Assembly (NCBI RefSeq): GCF_036850765.1 | Contig: NC_089493.1 | Span: 187,645,140-187,709,139, forward strand | Length of the DNA stretch: 64,000 bases | From: Saccopteryx bilineata | Taxonomy: Eukaryota > Chordata > Mammalia > Chiroptera > Emballonuridae | Direction: 5' to 3' | Shown: piece by piece, positions 10,016-22,110 of the stretch | Layout: every line of letters begins with the position of its first letter | How positions within the stretch are numbered: the stretch's first letter is position 1 | Program-made: the position numbers and the translations under genes | Notes under the pieces: generated by a model | What the model was told of the DNA's origin: nothing | The model's input: only the letters and a program-made list of their open reading frames with translations | Database searches by the model: none

Positions 10016-11889
10016 AAAGGAGGAGAAGCCACAGGTTGATAGCCTTTTCTACTGCGGCCATTGCTCCAATGTTTTGTTCTTTTTTTTTCTTATTTGTCCT
10101 TCTCTCTTCCTCTGTCTATATCTCTTTTCCTCATACTCTTCCATTTTTTTGCTAAGATAGTCAATTTATGGCAAAATGCCTACATCCGTCCCTGAAATGC
10201 TACAAGTGACTATGCGGGCTGGGAATTTCAGAGCTCTCGTATCATTAGGTATCAGTGTGTTTTTTCTTCCCACTTTCTAAGTCCAGTGCCTCTGAAACAC
10301 AAATTTTGTGATCTGTTTCACGTCATAAAATGATGCTCCGGAACGATCAGTGTTTGGACGACTGTGTGTGGTAGGAGCTAAAGACACGGCATGCATGTCC
10401 AGGGTCCCCCGTTAGACAGCTCTGGCATTTTTTCCCTAAAAATAGTAAACACATACACATACACCCATGCCCATACACACAATTCTAAGTGGAATGCAAG
10501 ACATAGCACTGGGAACAGCCCAGTCCTCAGAACCATCTGAGAGCTAAAACAGTATCCTCTCCACAATCGGAGACCCAACCAGTCTCCACTGGAGAAAAAC
10601 AAATATGGCTGCAGTTGAGAGAGACACAGACTGATCTAATCGATCCCAGCCCCTCAGGGAGGGCGTTCTTCACTTAATTAAGAGCACAGGCACCTGCTTG
10701 CTATATTGGCGTCTGCCCCAGTTCACATGGGCAGGTCCGTCCATGGGGTAGGGCACCAGCTTTTACTGATGCATGGTACTGAAACACCACATATTGATCT
10801 CTAAAGCTGGTTCTCAAACTGTCATAACACTGTCTGAAGTCCAGCTGGTTGGAATATCGAATGTGAGATAGCTGATTGAGCACAGAGCAAATCTGCGTGA
10901 AGCTACACTGCACTAACAGAATCATAAGGCAGAATGCTTCAAGTTATGTATAGATTGCTTCTCTAGGGTCCTGATCATCCACTTAGTTTCTTTTCCAGCA
11001 ACTATCCTCACTAAGATGTTTAATCAAGACCAATGTTAGCCATTCTATTTACTTTGGAGTAGTTTGGGGACACTCTTGGCCAATGAGATGATCAAATTTT
11101 ATGAAAGATCAGCAACTCCTTCAGCCTTGGTCCACATGCATGTTAATTCACCCAAATAAAGCCTTTTACGGGAACAGGTATAACTTGATTTTTAAAAATC
11201 CAAAAGATGACCAATTTTTTAAATGAATTTCAGGCATTCCTTAATGTTTGGTTAGAAAAAAAAAAGCCCCAGGTAAATACAGTTTATTATCTTAAGACAA
11301 CTATGGGTTCTAACCATTGACATTCTTGTGAAATTATAAATACACTAAAGTACTAAGTAGATCTGTTTATATGGACTCAGGAGCACTAGCAAACAGGCTT
11401 GGACCAAACTTGCATGGATTTTACATGATTCAACTGCTCTACTCTGCACTTTATTACTGCTTGGGCTCTATGTAGCAATGATAGTAGTTAGTAATGTTAA
11501 TAGTTGATAGAAGCACTAAGATAGAAATGTATAACATTTTTAGATATTAAAAAAAATCAAGTATATGAAACTCCTACCTGTAAATTCCAAAATACAATCT
11601 TTAAATTCTAAAATATATTCTCTTTATGTAGTTATTCATTACCTTTAAATGTTTCAAGCCCTTCATATGAAAGGTTCTGTAAATATGCAGAATGATGTTG
11701 CTGTCTTTATGTCTTACTTAATTACCCATATATTGGTAAGAATAGTCATGCGGTAAGAATATCTGTGTTTTTAGACAGGATCTGTTTTAGTTTTGGCTGT
11801 TTTTCATGATATAAATATCATGTTATACATGGGTATTTCAAGTCTCCAAAAAACACTCCCCCAAAAAGCAGAAGTCCTATATGCTTTCC
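10014..11889. other. unannotated DNA
   Basis: No gene or confident repeat. Short frames are isolated. Possibly old decayed repeats below my detection limit. Confidence 0.45.
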
Positions 11890-12305
11890 AACCTACCTAC
11901 AGAGATGATCACTTTTATCAATTTTTATAAATAAGACTTTAAAATAGACATATATAGAAAGAGTGTGTGTGTGTGTATGTGTGTGTATGTGTGTGTATGT
12001 ATTGTGTTTTGGGGGAAACTTTATCCTGATTAAAATCAAGTTCTAATTTTTTTTACAAAGCAATATTTTGGGAAATCTTTCAAAGTCAGTGCATATAGAT
12101 TTACTGACTTTTTAAAGTGCTGCTGAGTATTCTGTAGGGCAAATGAATCATAGTTGATTGAAACATTCTTATGTTGATGGAGATTGGAATTGTTTACGAC
12201 ATTAACATTCTCACATTTAATGTCACAATGAAAATGCATGCAAATAGCAGTTTATCATCTATACCAGATAACTAGAAGTAGAACTGTGTCCAAAGGTAAT
12301 GCGTT
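11890..12305 (-). mobile_element. ancient L1 (L1M-type) 3' fragment, antisense
   Basis: Follows the order of an antisense L1 3' UTR: a segment like TTTTTAAAGTGCTGCTGAGT (CATAGTATTCC region) near 12108, TTGATGGAGATTGGAATTGT near 12175, and AACTAGAAGTAGAACTGTGT near 12269, matching the usual AATTCCTAGAAGTGGAATTG block. Heavily diverged. A TG-rich microsatellite (11962-12002, GTGTGTAT units) lies within it. Confidence 0.65.
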
Positions 12306-12499
12306 TACAGTGAAAAGAGATGTGGGTCCTTGCACATGGGTTAAAATGCAGAACAATTCTTCACTCTCCTCTCTGTCTGATGGACTTTGCTCTAGATGAT
12401 CCTGTGTTTTTCTATTTCACATAATTAAGATTTCTGAATCTTTCTCCACTTTCTCTCTATAATAAGACTACAACTCTATCGTCTAATCTTTACCTAGTT

Positions 12500-12640
12500 T
12501 TCTTTACTTCAATTACAACCACTTGATTTATAATACATTTATTTGTTTATTTATTTATTGTCTGCATTTATCTCTTTTGCCCTCTGGTACCCAGATCAGT
12601 GCCTAATGCTTAATATTATTTGTTGAATAAGTGGAAAGAA
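12500..12640 (+). mobile_element. possible L2 LINE 3' tail
   Basis: The stretch TTTATTTATTGTCTGC, CTCTGGTACCCAGATCAGTG and TTATTTGTTGAATAAGTGG resembles the L2 end (PolyA-like TTTGTTGAATGAATG). The match is short and diverged. Confidence 0.4.
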
Positions 12641-12649
12641 ATGAGTGAA

Positions 12650-15231
12650 GAAATAATACAATTTTAAAACTGATAGCAACTACCAATCTTCGTATTTGGC
12701 TTTCTGTCTTAAAAGCATAGAAACTTGTAAAATCAAAATGTAAAAGCTACATACTTTTAAAAAAAACATGTTTAAAGCTCTTAATAAAATTTTTGTTAAA
12801 AAATATATACCAGTTTCTCTGTAAGAGAAACATTGCATAGCCTTTGTGTCTCTATAAGAAGCACATAATCATTTTTGAACCCCACCAAATGAAAAAAAGA
12901 ACAGTTACAGAGATCTTGTGATCAGCTAAAATATCAGTCACTTAGGGCATTGGATGATATCAGGCTATTTGTCTACTTTTCTGGTATCAGTAAGGAACTG
13001 AGTAATCTACTAGAACCTCTTCTAACAAGCTTGGTGCTTGAACACTAGGAATCTCACTGACTGATACTGATGTGGTGACACTGAAGTCTACTGCTTAATG
13101 TACCCCAGAAGCTCTACCCCAAGAAATATTCTTTTATTCCCTACCATGATTCTCCTTTTGCCTTTTTGTGTGTGTGTGTGTGTGTGTGTTGTGCAGTCTT
13201 CAAATGGGAGAGCTAAACTGATGATGATACTACATACCATTTATAACCAAACAGAAAATAGGAATTTAGGACATTATTGTCAATCTGTCTTCACTCTCTT
13301 CATTGAATTTTACCTACTTAGTACTTCAGAATGGAAGGTTTGGAGGATTTAATTCTTCAAAGCTAATAATCTTTTTCTGGTAATTTTTAATACCTTAACT
13401 CCCTCAACAGAATTTCATGGCTTGAACAACTAATCAAGCCAAAGATGCTTCAAATAAAAATAATGCAAGAATTTCAACATATTAAGGGTCAGAAGACATA
13501 TAATTATAGAGTAAAAGTCACTTAAGAGAAGCAAAAGTAAGCCCAGGATTGATTCTTAATGTAGGGTTTATTATCTTACAGACGAATTTAAATTTTCAAA
13601 AAATATTTTTAAATTCATACCCCTGTTAATTTTAAGTGTGTACTCATTCATAGACTAAGCATCTAAAGGAAGCCAGAGGAAGCTAGGACTGGGGCAATTG
13701 ATGAGATTTTTAATAGTTTAGTCTCTCTCTCTCTCTCTCTCTTTCTCTCCTTTACTCCCTAGTATGTTGTGGTTTTATTGGTATCACTGCTTATAAGAAA
13801 TTATCAATGACAAAGTTCAGGCAATGATTGGTATGACTACAGGTACTGGGACTATGCAAAGCTTCAACCTCTACGGTTAGAAAACATTCTAAAAAATTAA
13901 GTGAGTAATATATTGTTATACCTTAAAATACAGAAAAGTGTTGTACATTCCAAAGGCTTAGATTGTCACTAGCAGGAAAACACATTTGTGCCAAGTTCAT
14001 GAATATTAAACAGATATGTGCCATGTGGCCAAAGAACAAAGCATAACAAAACAAAAATGGTGGGAATATAAAAGTAACTTTTTGAAAGGCTTCTCATGTA
14101 TGTCTGCACTTCCTTTTCATCTCTTTGGCATTTTAGAGTTGGCACTTTTCTTTGGGTTTTTAAAAAAATCAACTGCTTTGCTCTGAATAAGAATGAATCA
14201 CCAACTTATTTCTGTGTTTACCAAGAGGAGCTCAAGAGTTAGTGTTTTTCTTGGTGAATTAGCCTCAACAGACACTGTCTTTATAAAAGTAATTAGAAAA
14301 TGTAAATTCTTTAAGTTAGGGTGATAGTTAAAGAAGTTAATTGGTTGCTCTCCACAAAGAAATTTTATCTATTCTATGACTCCTCTATTTTGTGATTTTC
14401 ATTTAGGGAAAAAGAAAACATTACATTTAGGTCAGGGGGGAAAAGAAGAAGACTCTCTCTACTCATGAAAAATATTCCTAAATTCTTTGGAGTTGAGCCA
14501 TTTTTCTGGATTCAAATTCCAATTCATTTGGCTGATTGCATGTAAATTTCATCCTGAGACACACTTGTGTGTTATTATTTCAAGGATCATGCTCTTGTGA
14601 GAACTTGCGAACCTTAAGTCCAAGTTCTTGGGCATGAATAAGAAAGTAATGATTGTGTGAACACATTTTATTCATTATTCAAGTTCATCTATTCACATAT
14701 TCAACAGATATTTACTGACTGTCTACAGGATGCACAGCCTTGTGCCAAATTGTAATGTAATGATGAGGAAGAACAGACATAATTTATTCTCTCATGCCTT
14801 AGGAATTATATATAATTGTTTTCTGGCAAAATAGAAATCATTCCACAAGAAGGATGTTTTCTCATCTAACAGCCCTATAGAAGGTTCTGAAACAGTCAAT
14901 GGAGACACTAGAAATTTAGTTAAAGAAACAATTGCTTGACTCTAGCCAGGTAGATACTAAAATACATAATTTGGTTGTTCTTATGGTTACAGAACATTGC
15001 TGATCATCTGTGGAAACAGTTGGACAACTTTGTGCTTGACAAGAGGTGGCTAAGGCTTACGGTGGAAATTATCCCTACTAGAACTTCAGAACACTCTAGG
15101 GGGAAAAAATGAAAGGATTGCCAGTTAATTCAAAATGGGAAAATAGAAAAATAGAAATAATTACTAGTATGTTCAAAGTTATGGTCCCATTCAAGAGACC
15201 ACCAGGTGCAATAAGATTATCTTTTTAACTA
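12650..15231. other. unannotated AT-rich DNA with small microsatellites
   Basis: Contains a TG repeat at about 13167-13190 and a CT repeat at about 13722-13752. A segment near 14690-14800 (TTCAACAGATATTTACTGAC, GCACAGCCTTGTGCCAAAT) resembles the old mammalian motif of MIR/L2-type repeats, but is too diverged to assign. No gene seen. Confidence 0.45.
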
Positions 15232-15251
15232 TAAAAGAATATGAACATTGG

Positions 15252-15541
15252 GCCTGACCAGGCGGTGGCACAGTGGATAAAGCATCAGACTGGGATGAAG
15301 AGGACCCAGGTTCGAAACCCCAAAGTTGCCAGCTTGAGCATGGACTTATCTGGTTTGAGAAAAGCTCACCAGCTTGAGCCCAAGGTCTCTGGCTCAAGCA
15401 AGGGGTCACTCGATCTGCTATCACCTCCTGGTCAAGGCACATATGAGAAAGCAATCAATGAACAACTAAGGTACTGCAATGAAGAATTGATACTTTTCAT
15501 CTCTCTTTCTTCCTGTCTGTCTGTCCCTCTCTATGTCTCTG

Positions 15542-15577
<36 letters not shown>

Positions 15578-15595
15578 CAAAAAAAACACTTAAAA
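15252..15595 (+). mobile_element. SINE type B, sense, with internal CA microsatellite
   Basis: Head GCCTGACCAGGCGGTGGCAC, box A around CAGTGGATAAAGCATC, box B AGGTTCGAAACCCC, and CTCACCAGCTTGAGCCCAAG. Then GGTCAAGGCACATATGAG, a CT tract, an expanded CA array (about 15543-15575) and an A-rich tail. The 20-base flanking duplications (15232-15251 and 15596-15615) differ at a few bases. Confidence 0.93.
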
Positions 15596-15615
15596 AAAAA
15601 GAATGTGAATGTTGG

Positions 15616-17070
15616 TAAAATGGCAGGAAAACAGATTTCGGATTAAAATAAAGTTTTAACTCAGAGTTGGAAGGAAAGTAGTTTTTCAATAAGAATAAAA
15701 GAGTTTGGACATTTTGGATGGTAACTATGTAATGAAGTCATTTTATGTGCAAGGTAATCTGAGATAAAATATTGATAGTCCAACTTTTCTGTTGATCTTT
15801 GTGTTCATCTTCATGCTTAAGTTTAAATCAATAGAGGATCAATGCACCCACATCAATCTCTGAATACACCTTGTTCACCCATGGTTGTGGTTTTCTCCCG
15901 TGAGGAAGTCAGAGTAACCTCTCCAGAGCGTGGGGGAGGAGAAGCCGGGTTTATAGAAAGGTTGAAGAGGAACCATTTAATTCTCACTGTACTAGGCTTT
16001 CCCAGGAATGATTATGTGCTTTTTATGAATGTGACATTGAAAATCTGTACTTTTTATAGTACGCAATGGCAAAAAAAAATGTAAGCTGTAAAATGTTGCT
16101 TTAAAAAACGTGTTTAAAAACAGTGTTCTGACACTTTATTGCACAATGAGCTCTTACATTAAGCATTTATGGCAGCTACAAATTCACAGCATGGTTTTGA
16201 TGCAGTAATAAAAAGCATCAAAATGGGTCCAACTGACATTTTACAGCCAGAACAAAGGGTTGAAAGTTTAAAGCTTATCTGTAGTTACTACATGCTACAT
16301 ATTAGCTGCATTATCTGTAACAAGATTATATGTTGCCCACGCCAAAGATATTTCTAATGGAAGACTATTAGTAAATTCAGTATTTCCATCACGTTCAAGG
16401 ACGAAGGACATGGATTTATATGGTCAAACAAACTTAAGATAATTGGGAGGAACTCCGGTGTTTATTTGTGACCACCGAGTGAATACACAGTTCACCCAAA
16501 ATCCATCCTTGCTCACAGCAGCCAACCAATCTCATTTTTAAACTCTTCTCTGGAGTTCTTGTCAGTCTCTACTCTTCTGGTACCCATTAAGGGTGTTGAG
16601 TCAAAAGTTCTCTCCGGTATTCCGTGTATTTCTTCCTTGGATTTTTGCAAAACGTTGAGAATGCCTTTGATACCCTCAACTAGCCAGCACAATAACAAAC
16701 ATGCAGTGGAGTCCAATCTTCCTCCTACTCAAATTCTCCACCTGCCAGCACCACAATTGTGGCTTTTTATCAATATCGAATTATTGTGTTGGCCGGGTGT
16801 TATTTTGTCTGTAGCACATCCAAATGCGTGACGGTTTCTAAATTGCTAGTTTGAAAGCTTTAGAGATCAGACGTATGAAAACAGGTGTCCTCTACGATTC
16901 TGGCAGTTCATGTACAGGGTTTCCAAGGTGCATTGAAGTCTTAAAAGAAACATAAATAACTAGCTTGATCCATGGATAACTAGATAGCCTTTGAAAAGAG
17001 TGCATGATCTGTGGCTTTACTTAGTTTATGAATTTGTGGAAGAAGTACTAGAATTATTTTCCCAAGCCAA

Positions 17071-17072
<2 letters not shown>
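15616..17072. other. unannotated DNA with a possible conserved non-coding stretch
   Basis: No gene or repeat family recognised. About 16000-16340 is repeat-free, rich in AT-rich homeodomain-type words (TTTATTGCACAATG, GCAGTAATAAAAAGC) and of balanced composition. It could be conserved, but I cannot align it. Confidence 0.4.

Positions 17073-17118
<46 letters not shown>
17073..17118. repeat. (TG)n microsatellite
   Basis: Twenty-three uninterrupted TG units. Confidence 0.97.
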
Positions 17119-17121
<3 letters not shown>

Positions 17122-17643
17122 TTGCCACTGCCAAAAGGATCATGACTTGGACATAACATAATCCAGTGTCTCAGTATTGCAGTGGAAGCCAAGATGTGCT
17201 CTTCCCCAAGGGCTGGTCACATTTGCCTGAATGAGACGCTCCTCAGTGTTAGTGTTGGACAGACATTTTGGGATTGAGTTATATAAAGATATTTACCAGC
17301 CAATCTACTCTCAAAAGTCTGGACAAATCAGGCATATTGCCATCAATGATCAAACGCTTTAAGATTCTTTTTAGTTAATAAATTAAAATATATTATAGAC
17401 CCATAAATCTTTTTCAGATTTTATTTTTTTCTTAGATTTTAACATCTTTTTATTTTATTTTTGTCCATGACCTTTGATAGCACGGGTGTCACTTAGATAT
17501 ATGACAACTTATATCTAGAGTCAGACAGCTTCTATTCCCTGAAAAGAAATGTCAAACAATGACATCATAATGTTCATATAATTAAAATCCTGGGGTGGTA
17601 TTCAAGTTATTTTTGTTTCTTTTTGAGACTACTCTGGATTTTT

Positions 17644-17860
17644 TTTAATTTTATTTATTCATTTTAGACAGGAGAGAAAAAGGGAGAGAGAGAGACAGAG
17701 AGGGAGAGAGAGAGGAGAGAGAGACAGAGAGAAAAGGTGGGGAGGAGCTGGAAGCATCAACTCCCATATGTGCCTTGACCCAGGCAAGCCCAGGGTTTCA
17801 AACCGGCGACCTCAGCATTTCCAGGTCGATGCTTTATCCACTGCGCCATCACAGGTCAGG
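17644..17860 (-). mobile_element. SINE type C, antisense
   Basis: The right end is the complement of GCCTGACCTGTGATGGCGCA. Box B complement TTTCAAACCGGCGACC follows, then CATATGTGCCTTGACC, and a GA-rich tract at 17665-17738. The duplication CTACTCTGGATTTTT is perfect at 17629-17643 and 17861-17875. Confidence 0.93.
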
Positions 17861-17875
17861 CTACTCTGGATTTTT

Positions 17876-18498
17876 AAAGTCACATGTTCCATAAGGCTGT
17901 CTTACACATATGAAGTTCATACCACCCTTGAAAATACTGTGTGTACAGAGACAGCCTAGAACATATAACTACTTCTAGCTCAAAGATATATTTTTGAGTT
18001 CCATTATGTATACATATTATTATAATTATTTCATAATCTCATAAAAATAAGGCAGGTTGTTTATTCTCATGAACATACATGAGAAAAATTGCATTGAAAG
18101 CTAAAAATATACTTGGAAAATTTTTATTACTTTGTAAAATTAAACAAAAATTGTTTTTATTTAAGAACTAATAACCTCTATTGTTACCAGTATTTTCTAA
18201 TTAAAAGTGTTATTAATGCTATTGTAACAAATTCAAACAATGTAGGAATGTATAACATTCATTATAAATGTTTGTTGCTACCTATGTCAACCCCATTTGA
18301 CTGTTAAGAGTTTGACATTATTCTACCCATACTTTTTTCTTATACCCATTTACATATGTTTATACTGTTTAAATAAGACTATACTACTTGCTTTTTACAA
18401 TCAACAGTGTAACTGAGGCCTTAAGTTTAGAAAGGCTGCCTACCTCTCCCTGCCTTAATGATCATTGTAAAAACTGGTATTTTATGGTTTTATTTTTA
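17876..18498. other. unannotated AT-rich DNA
   Basis: No repeat or coding signal recognised. Confidence 0.45.
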
Positions 18499-18513
18499 TC
18501 ACTTAGACTTTTT

Positions 18514-18969
18514 TTTTTTTTTTGTCCTCATATTCTGTGTTTTTTTTTTTTTTTTTTTTGCACTTCTCTGAAGCTAGAAACAGGGAGAGACAGTCAGACA
18601 GACTCCCGCATGCGCCCTACCGGGATCCACCCGGCACGCCCACCAGGGGCGACGCTCTGTCCACCAGGGGGCGATGCTCTGCCCATCCTGGGCGTCGCCA
18701 TGTTGCGACCCTCCTGGGTGTCGCCATGTCGCGACCAGAGCCACTCTAGCGCCTGGGGCAGAGGCCACAGAGCCATCCCCAGCGCCCGGGCCATCCCCGC
18801 TCCAATGGAGCCCCGGCTGCGGGAGGGGAAGAGAGAGACAGAGAGGAAGGCGCGGCGGAGGGGTGGAGAAGCAAATGGGCGCTTCTCCCATGTGCCCTGG
18901 CCGGGAATCGAACCCGGGTCCTCCGCACGCCAGGCCAACGCTCTACCGCTGAGCCAACCGGCCAGGGCC
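18514..18969 (-). mobile_element. young, CpG-rich SINE type A, antisense, with an internal duplication
   Basis: Closest to the consensus of all copies: right end complement of GGCCCTGGCCGGTTGGCTCA, many undecayed CpGs, and duplication TCACTTAGACTTTTT perfect at 18499-18513 and 18970-18984. It is longer than other copies because of two poly-T runs at the left end and repeated units: two GTCGCCATGTTGCGACC-like blocks (18692-18738) and two CACCAGGGG-containing blocks (18640-18673). No SINE protein exists. A 207-residue frame crossing it is an accident of the SINE sequence. Confidence 0.95.
18661..18673 (+). promoter_or_regulatory. CTCF-like core motif inside SINE A
   Basis: CCACCAGGGGGCG is an exact fit to the CTCF core. 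A second near-copy, CCACCAGGGGCG, is about 20 bases upstream in the duplicated part of the SINE. Confidence 0.5.
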
Positions 18970-19289
18970 TCACTTAGACTTTTTAATCCACCTTCAACTT
19001 GGGGAAGTTGATCTGGTATAACTTTATTTTTGTTTCAATATGCTTAGCCAATAGTCACAATGGCATGTAATAAGTTATAACTTTTTGACTTTGAGTTTCA
19101 AATGAAATTAAAATGTTGTAGTGGAGAAAAGGGCAGAGGTTAATGAAGGAATCCTAATTTACACTGGGTCAGCAACCAAAATAGGTAGATTGTATCTAGC
19201 ATGAGATAAAGAGCAGCAATGTCTACTGAGAATTCTTAGTGAGGTTGTCAAATTACAGTCAAAAACCTATCAAAATATATATTCTATAG

Positions 19290-19866
19290 ACACAAGAAGC
19301 GCCTGATTCCATCAATGCTTTTAAAAGAGCGGAACTTGGAAGGGCAGCAATGGAAGAATTAGGAAAGATAACAAGAGCAGAGACGTGCCATTAGACACCA
19401 AGGCTAAGACCATCCGCAGCCTCCCGTTCTCGGTTTCTAACGTACAGATGGAAAAGGTGGGCAGTGAAGAAGGTTGATAGTAAAAAAGAGACGGATCCCT
19501 TTAAAATATGGTGTTAGAGGAGAGCTCTATGGGAGCCCTGGACGGTCAAAAGACGAACAAGGGGTCCCAGAGGAAATGAAACCTGAATCATCCCCGGGGG
19601 CAAAAAAAATGACAACACTGAAGCTGTCCTTCGGGCACATCCTGAGAAGGCGGGGTTCTTCAGAAAAGACTGTAATGCTGGGAAAATAGAAGACAGCAGG
19701 AGAGGAAGACCAGGTATGAGATGGATCAACTCCACAGAAGAAGCCATAGACGTGGGTCTACAGCAGCTGTGCCGGCCTGCTGAGACCGGACATGGTGGAC
19801 GTCACTCATCCATAGGGCTGCCAGGGCTCAGGCCCAGCCACACAGCATGTAACACACACACCGGAA
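19290..19866 (+). pseudogene. C-terminal relic of an RTE/BovB-like LINE reverse transcriptase
   Basis: Plus-strand frames broken by shifts show the C-terminal features of the mammalian RTE/BovB-type ORF. In order they are LGRAAMEELGKI near 19337, LDTKAKTI and a degenerate SLPFSVSNVQM block, DPFKIWC near 19495, ALWEPWTVKRRT, KLSFGHILRRRGSSEKTVML at about 19619-19679, and the basic RRGRPGMRWI near 19696. The frame decays into a tail ending in an ACACACA stretch at 19852. At least three frameshifts and stops make it dead, and the 5' part with the reverse-transcriptase core is absent. Assignment to RTE rests on memory of the LEKT.MLGK/RGRP.MRW motif set; L1 lacks these motifs. Confidence 0.75.
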
Positions 19867-21779
19867 AGAGTGGGACAGGTTGTCAGGATGGATGGTTGCA
19901 GGACTTGGAGAGGCAGTAGGGAGTGAACACAGTTAAAACAATGATTTTTAAAAACTACAGGCTCAAACTCCCAGGTTTTTTTTTTAATAATCATCAATAA
20001 CAATATTTCTCAGATGTTTTACTGTAGATAAGAATGGAAAATAACGTGTGTGTAATTGAAATGCTGAATCAACTAATTCAAGCTCCTAAATCTGGTTGTT
20101 TATTTTATATAAAATGCTTCCAAGTGATTTGGTGGTCATACCGATGATAATAGAAATGAAAATTAAACATCAATCTTAACAACATCTTTTTGAGGAAAGT
20201 TCATAATATATCAATACTAAAGTAATCATGATATTACATAGTGATAATAAATATAAATTTAAATTCAGTGACTTGATGACAGTAATTAAAAAAAAATTTA
20301 AGTTTTTATTGAAGTAATAATAAACAAAGAAAATGAAATTGTCATATAATCAGGTACCTGAAAAAAAAAGGAGAAGGAAGTTGAGTAGACAGGTGCATCC
20401 TGTGCTTTATAGAAGATTCCTTCTATAATTCAAAATAATAATCTTTTATATTAGTACAGATATGGGAGTCAGAACTTTGGGTCCATGGTACTCCTAGCTC
20501 TTTGTGAGAAGTGCTCAAATCCTCTGAAATCATGTGTGAAATTCTGTAGCTGCTTGTGGCAGGGATGTGTACACGTGTGCATTTTCCCCATATAAACAGC
20601 ACATGGCTTTCCTCACTACCGCAGAAGAATTCCTGGCCCGCAAAAGTTAACAATCGGTGGTATAGACCTCAGAGTGTACAGAGCAGTTATTAGCTATCTA
20701 GTTTGACCCTCACAACATAGAAAGAGACCTGCCACTAAGCCCAGGACACTTAGGTGTCTGTGTCTCTGTGGTCCAGAGAAAAGTGGTCTGAACAAACAAT
20801 TCTCACTAAACTCTACCTACTAAATGTATAGGAACGCCTCTCCTAATGGTTTTCGCATTTCATACTGAAGGGAAAAAGATGTGAAGATGTTTTATTGATC
20901 TATGGATAAGGATACATATTTTGTGGGGAGGTAAGATCCTTTCCAGTTTTTTTTAACCTAATACCTAGCCAAACCCACCATCAGTGAGTGAAGAAATGAA
21001 TAGCTGATAAGTGGTAAACATCCCACATCAATGGGGTCACTTGAAGAGAAAAACTCTTATTTTATATAATGATAGCTACATGCATTTCTTTGAACCCCCA
21101 CATTTGAATGCCAAGGCACTTGAGGTATGAGTGTTATTAACCTGAAACTCTAGTTCAATGACCATTCTTTAAACTAGTTATTAAATCCACAAGGGGGAGA
21201 TAGACCAACTATTGAAAAAAGAAAACTTGGGAAATTACACCTTTATGAAGAGTTTCTTACAAGAGTAATTTTATTCACTCTCTATATTAAAACACACAGA
21301 CATCCCATCATCTGAACTTCAGTTATGCTACAGCAGAATGAATAGAAGCTAATATATATTTCAGTGTCTAAGTTTTAGCTATTCAGAGTCTTGACCTTCT
21401 GCTTCTCCAAGTTCTAATCATTGCTGGTAGCCCAATTAAAGTAGCTGGGAAGATGGAACTGGTCTATTGACATTTTCACACAACCATAACTTTAGTGACT
21501 AAGTGATATTTCATCTAAGATGTCTCAGAAAAGATAGCAGTGCAAAAATATTTAGTAACATTATACTAACTAGCTCTTAGTCTATGCCAAGCAAATTTTA
21601 ACCATTTTGAAATCAATTAGCTGATGATGCTTCACAACAATTAATTAAATCCTGATATTCTCTTGATTTTAATTGAAGGAAACTGAGCTCCTAGGAGTTT
21701 GAGGCAATTACTGAATATACAATGAATTCAGATTAATCAATAAGACAAAGGCAAGAAGTGAAATAGAAAAATGAAGAAA
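19867..21779. other. unannotated AT-rich DNA
   Basis: No confident repeat or gene. A weak MIR-like stretch may lie near 20670-20790 but is too diverged to call. Confidence 0.4.
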
Positions 21780-22110
21780 AATAAATGAGTGGTAATATAC
21801 AAAAAAGGAAGCACAAATGGCCCCAAAACATATGTACGGTGTTCAACCACACTGACCACATTATATTAAAACTATCATTTCCTCCCAATGAGTATAAATT
21901 AAAAAGTCAGGCAATATCAAGGATTGTCAAAGATATAAGACAATGGGTACTTTCATCCCTCAATGGTGTCTACTAGTACAACTACTTTGGAAATTAGTAT
22001 GATAGCTTCAATTAGTCAAGTTGAACATTTGTACATCCTCAGCTAAGCAATACTACTACTTGGTATATATACTTTTGAGATTCTTTCATAAATGCACTGG
22101 AGACATGCAC
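21780..22110 (+). mobile_element. L1 LINE 3' fragment, sense, diverged
   Basis: Reads in sense through the end of ORF2 and the 3' UTR: AGCACAAATGGCCCCAAAAC, GTTCAACCACACTGACCACA, CAATATCAAGGATTG, ACAACTACTTTGGAAATTAG and TTTCATAAATGCACTGGAGA. These follow the L1 order (ACAAATGGCC, CTTTGGAAAACAGT, ATAGCAG). Both ends are truncated. A T-run of 16 bases follows at 22119. Confidence 0.75.

Noticed and set aside
18388..19011. 207-residue open frame
   Set aside because: It runs across an antisense SINE A and its poly-T, and its protein is a SINE translation. The same peptide pattern recurs wherever SINE A lies in that orientation.
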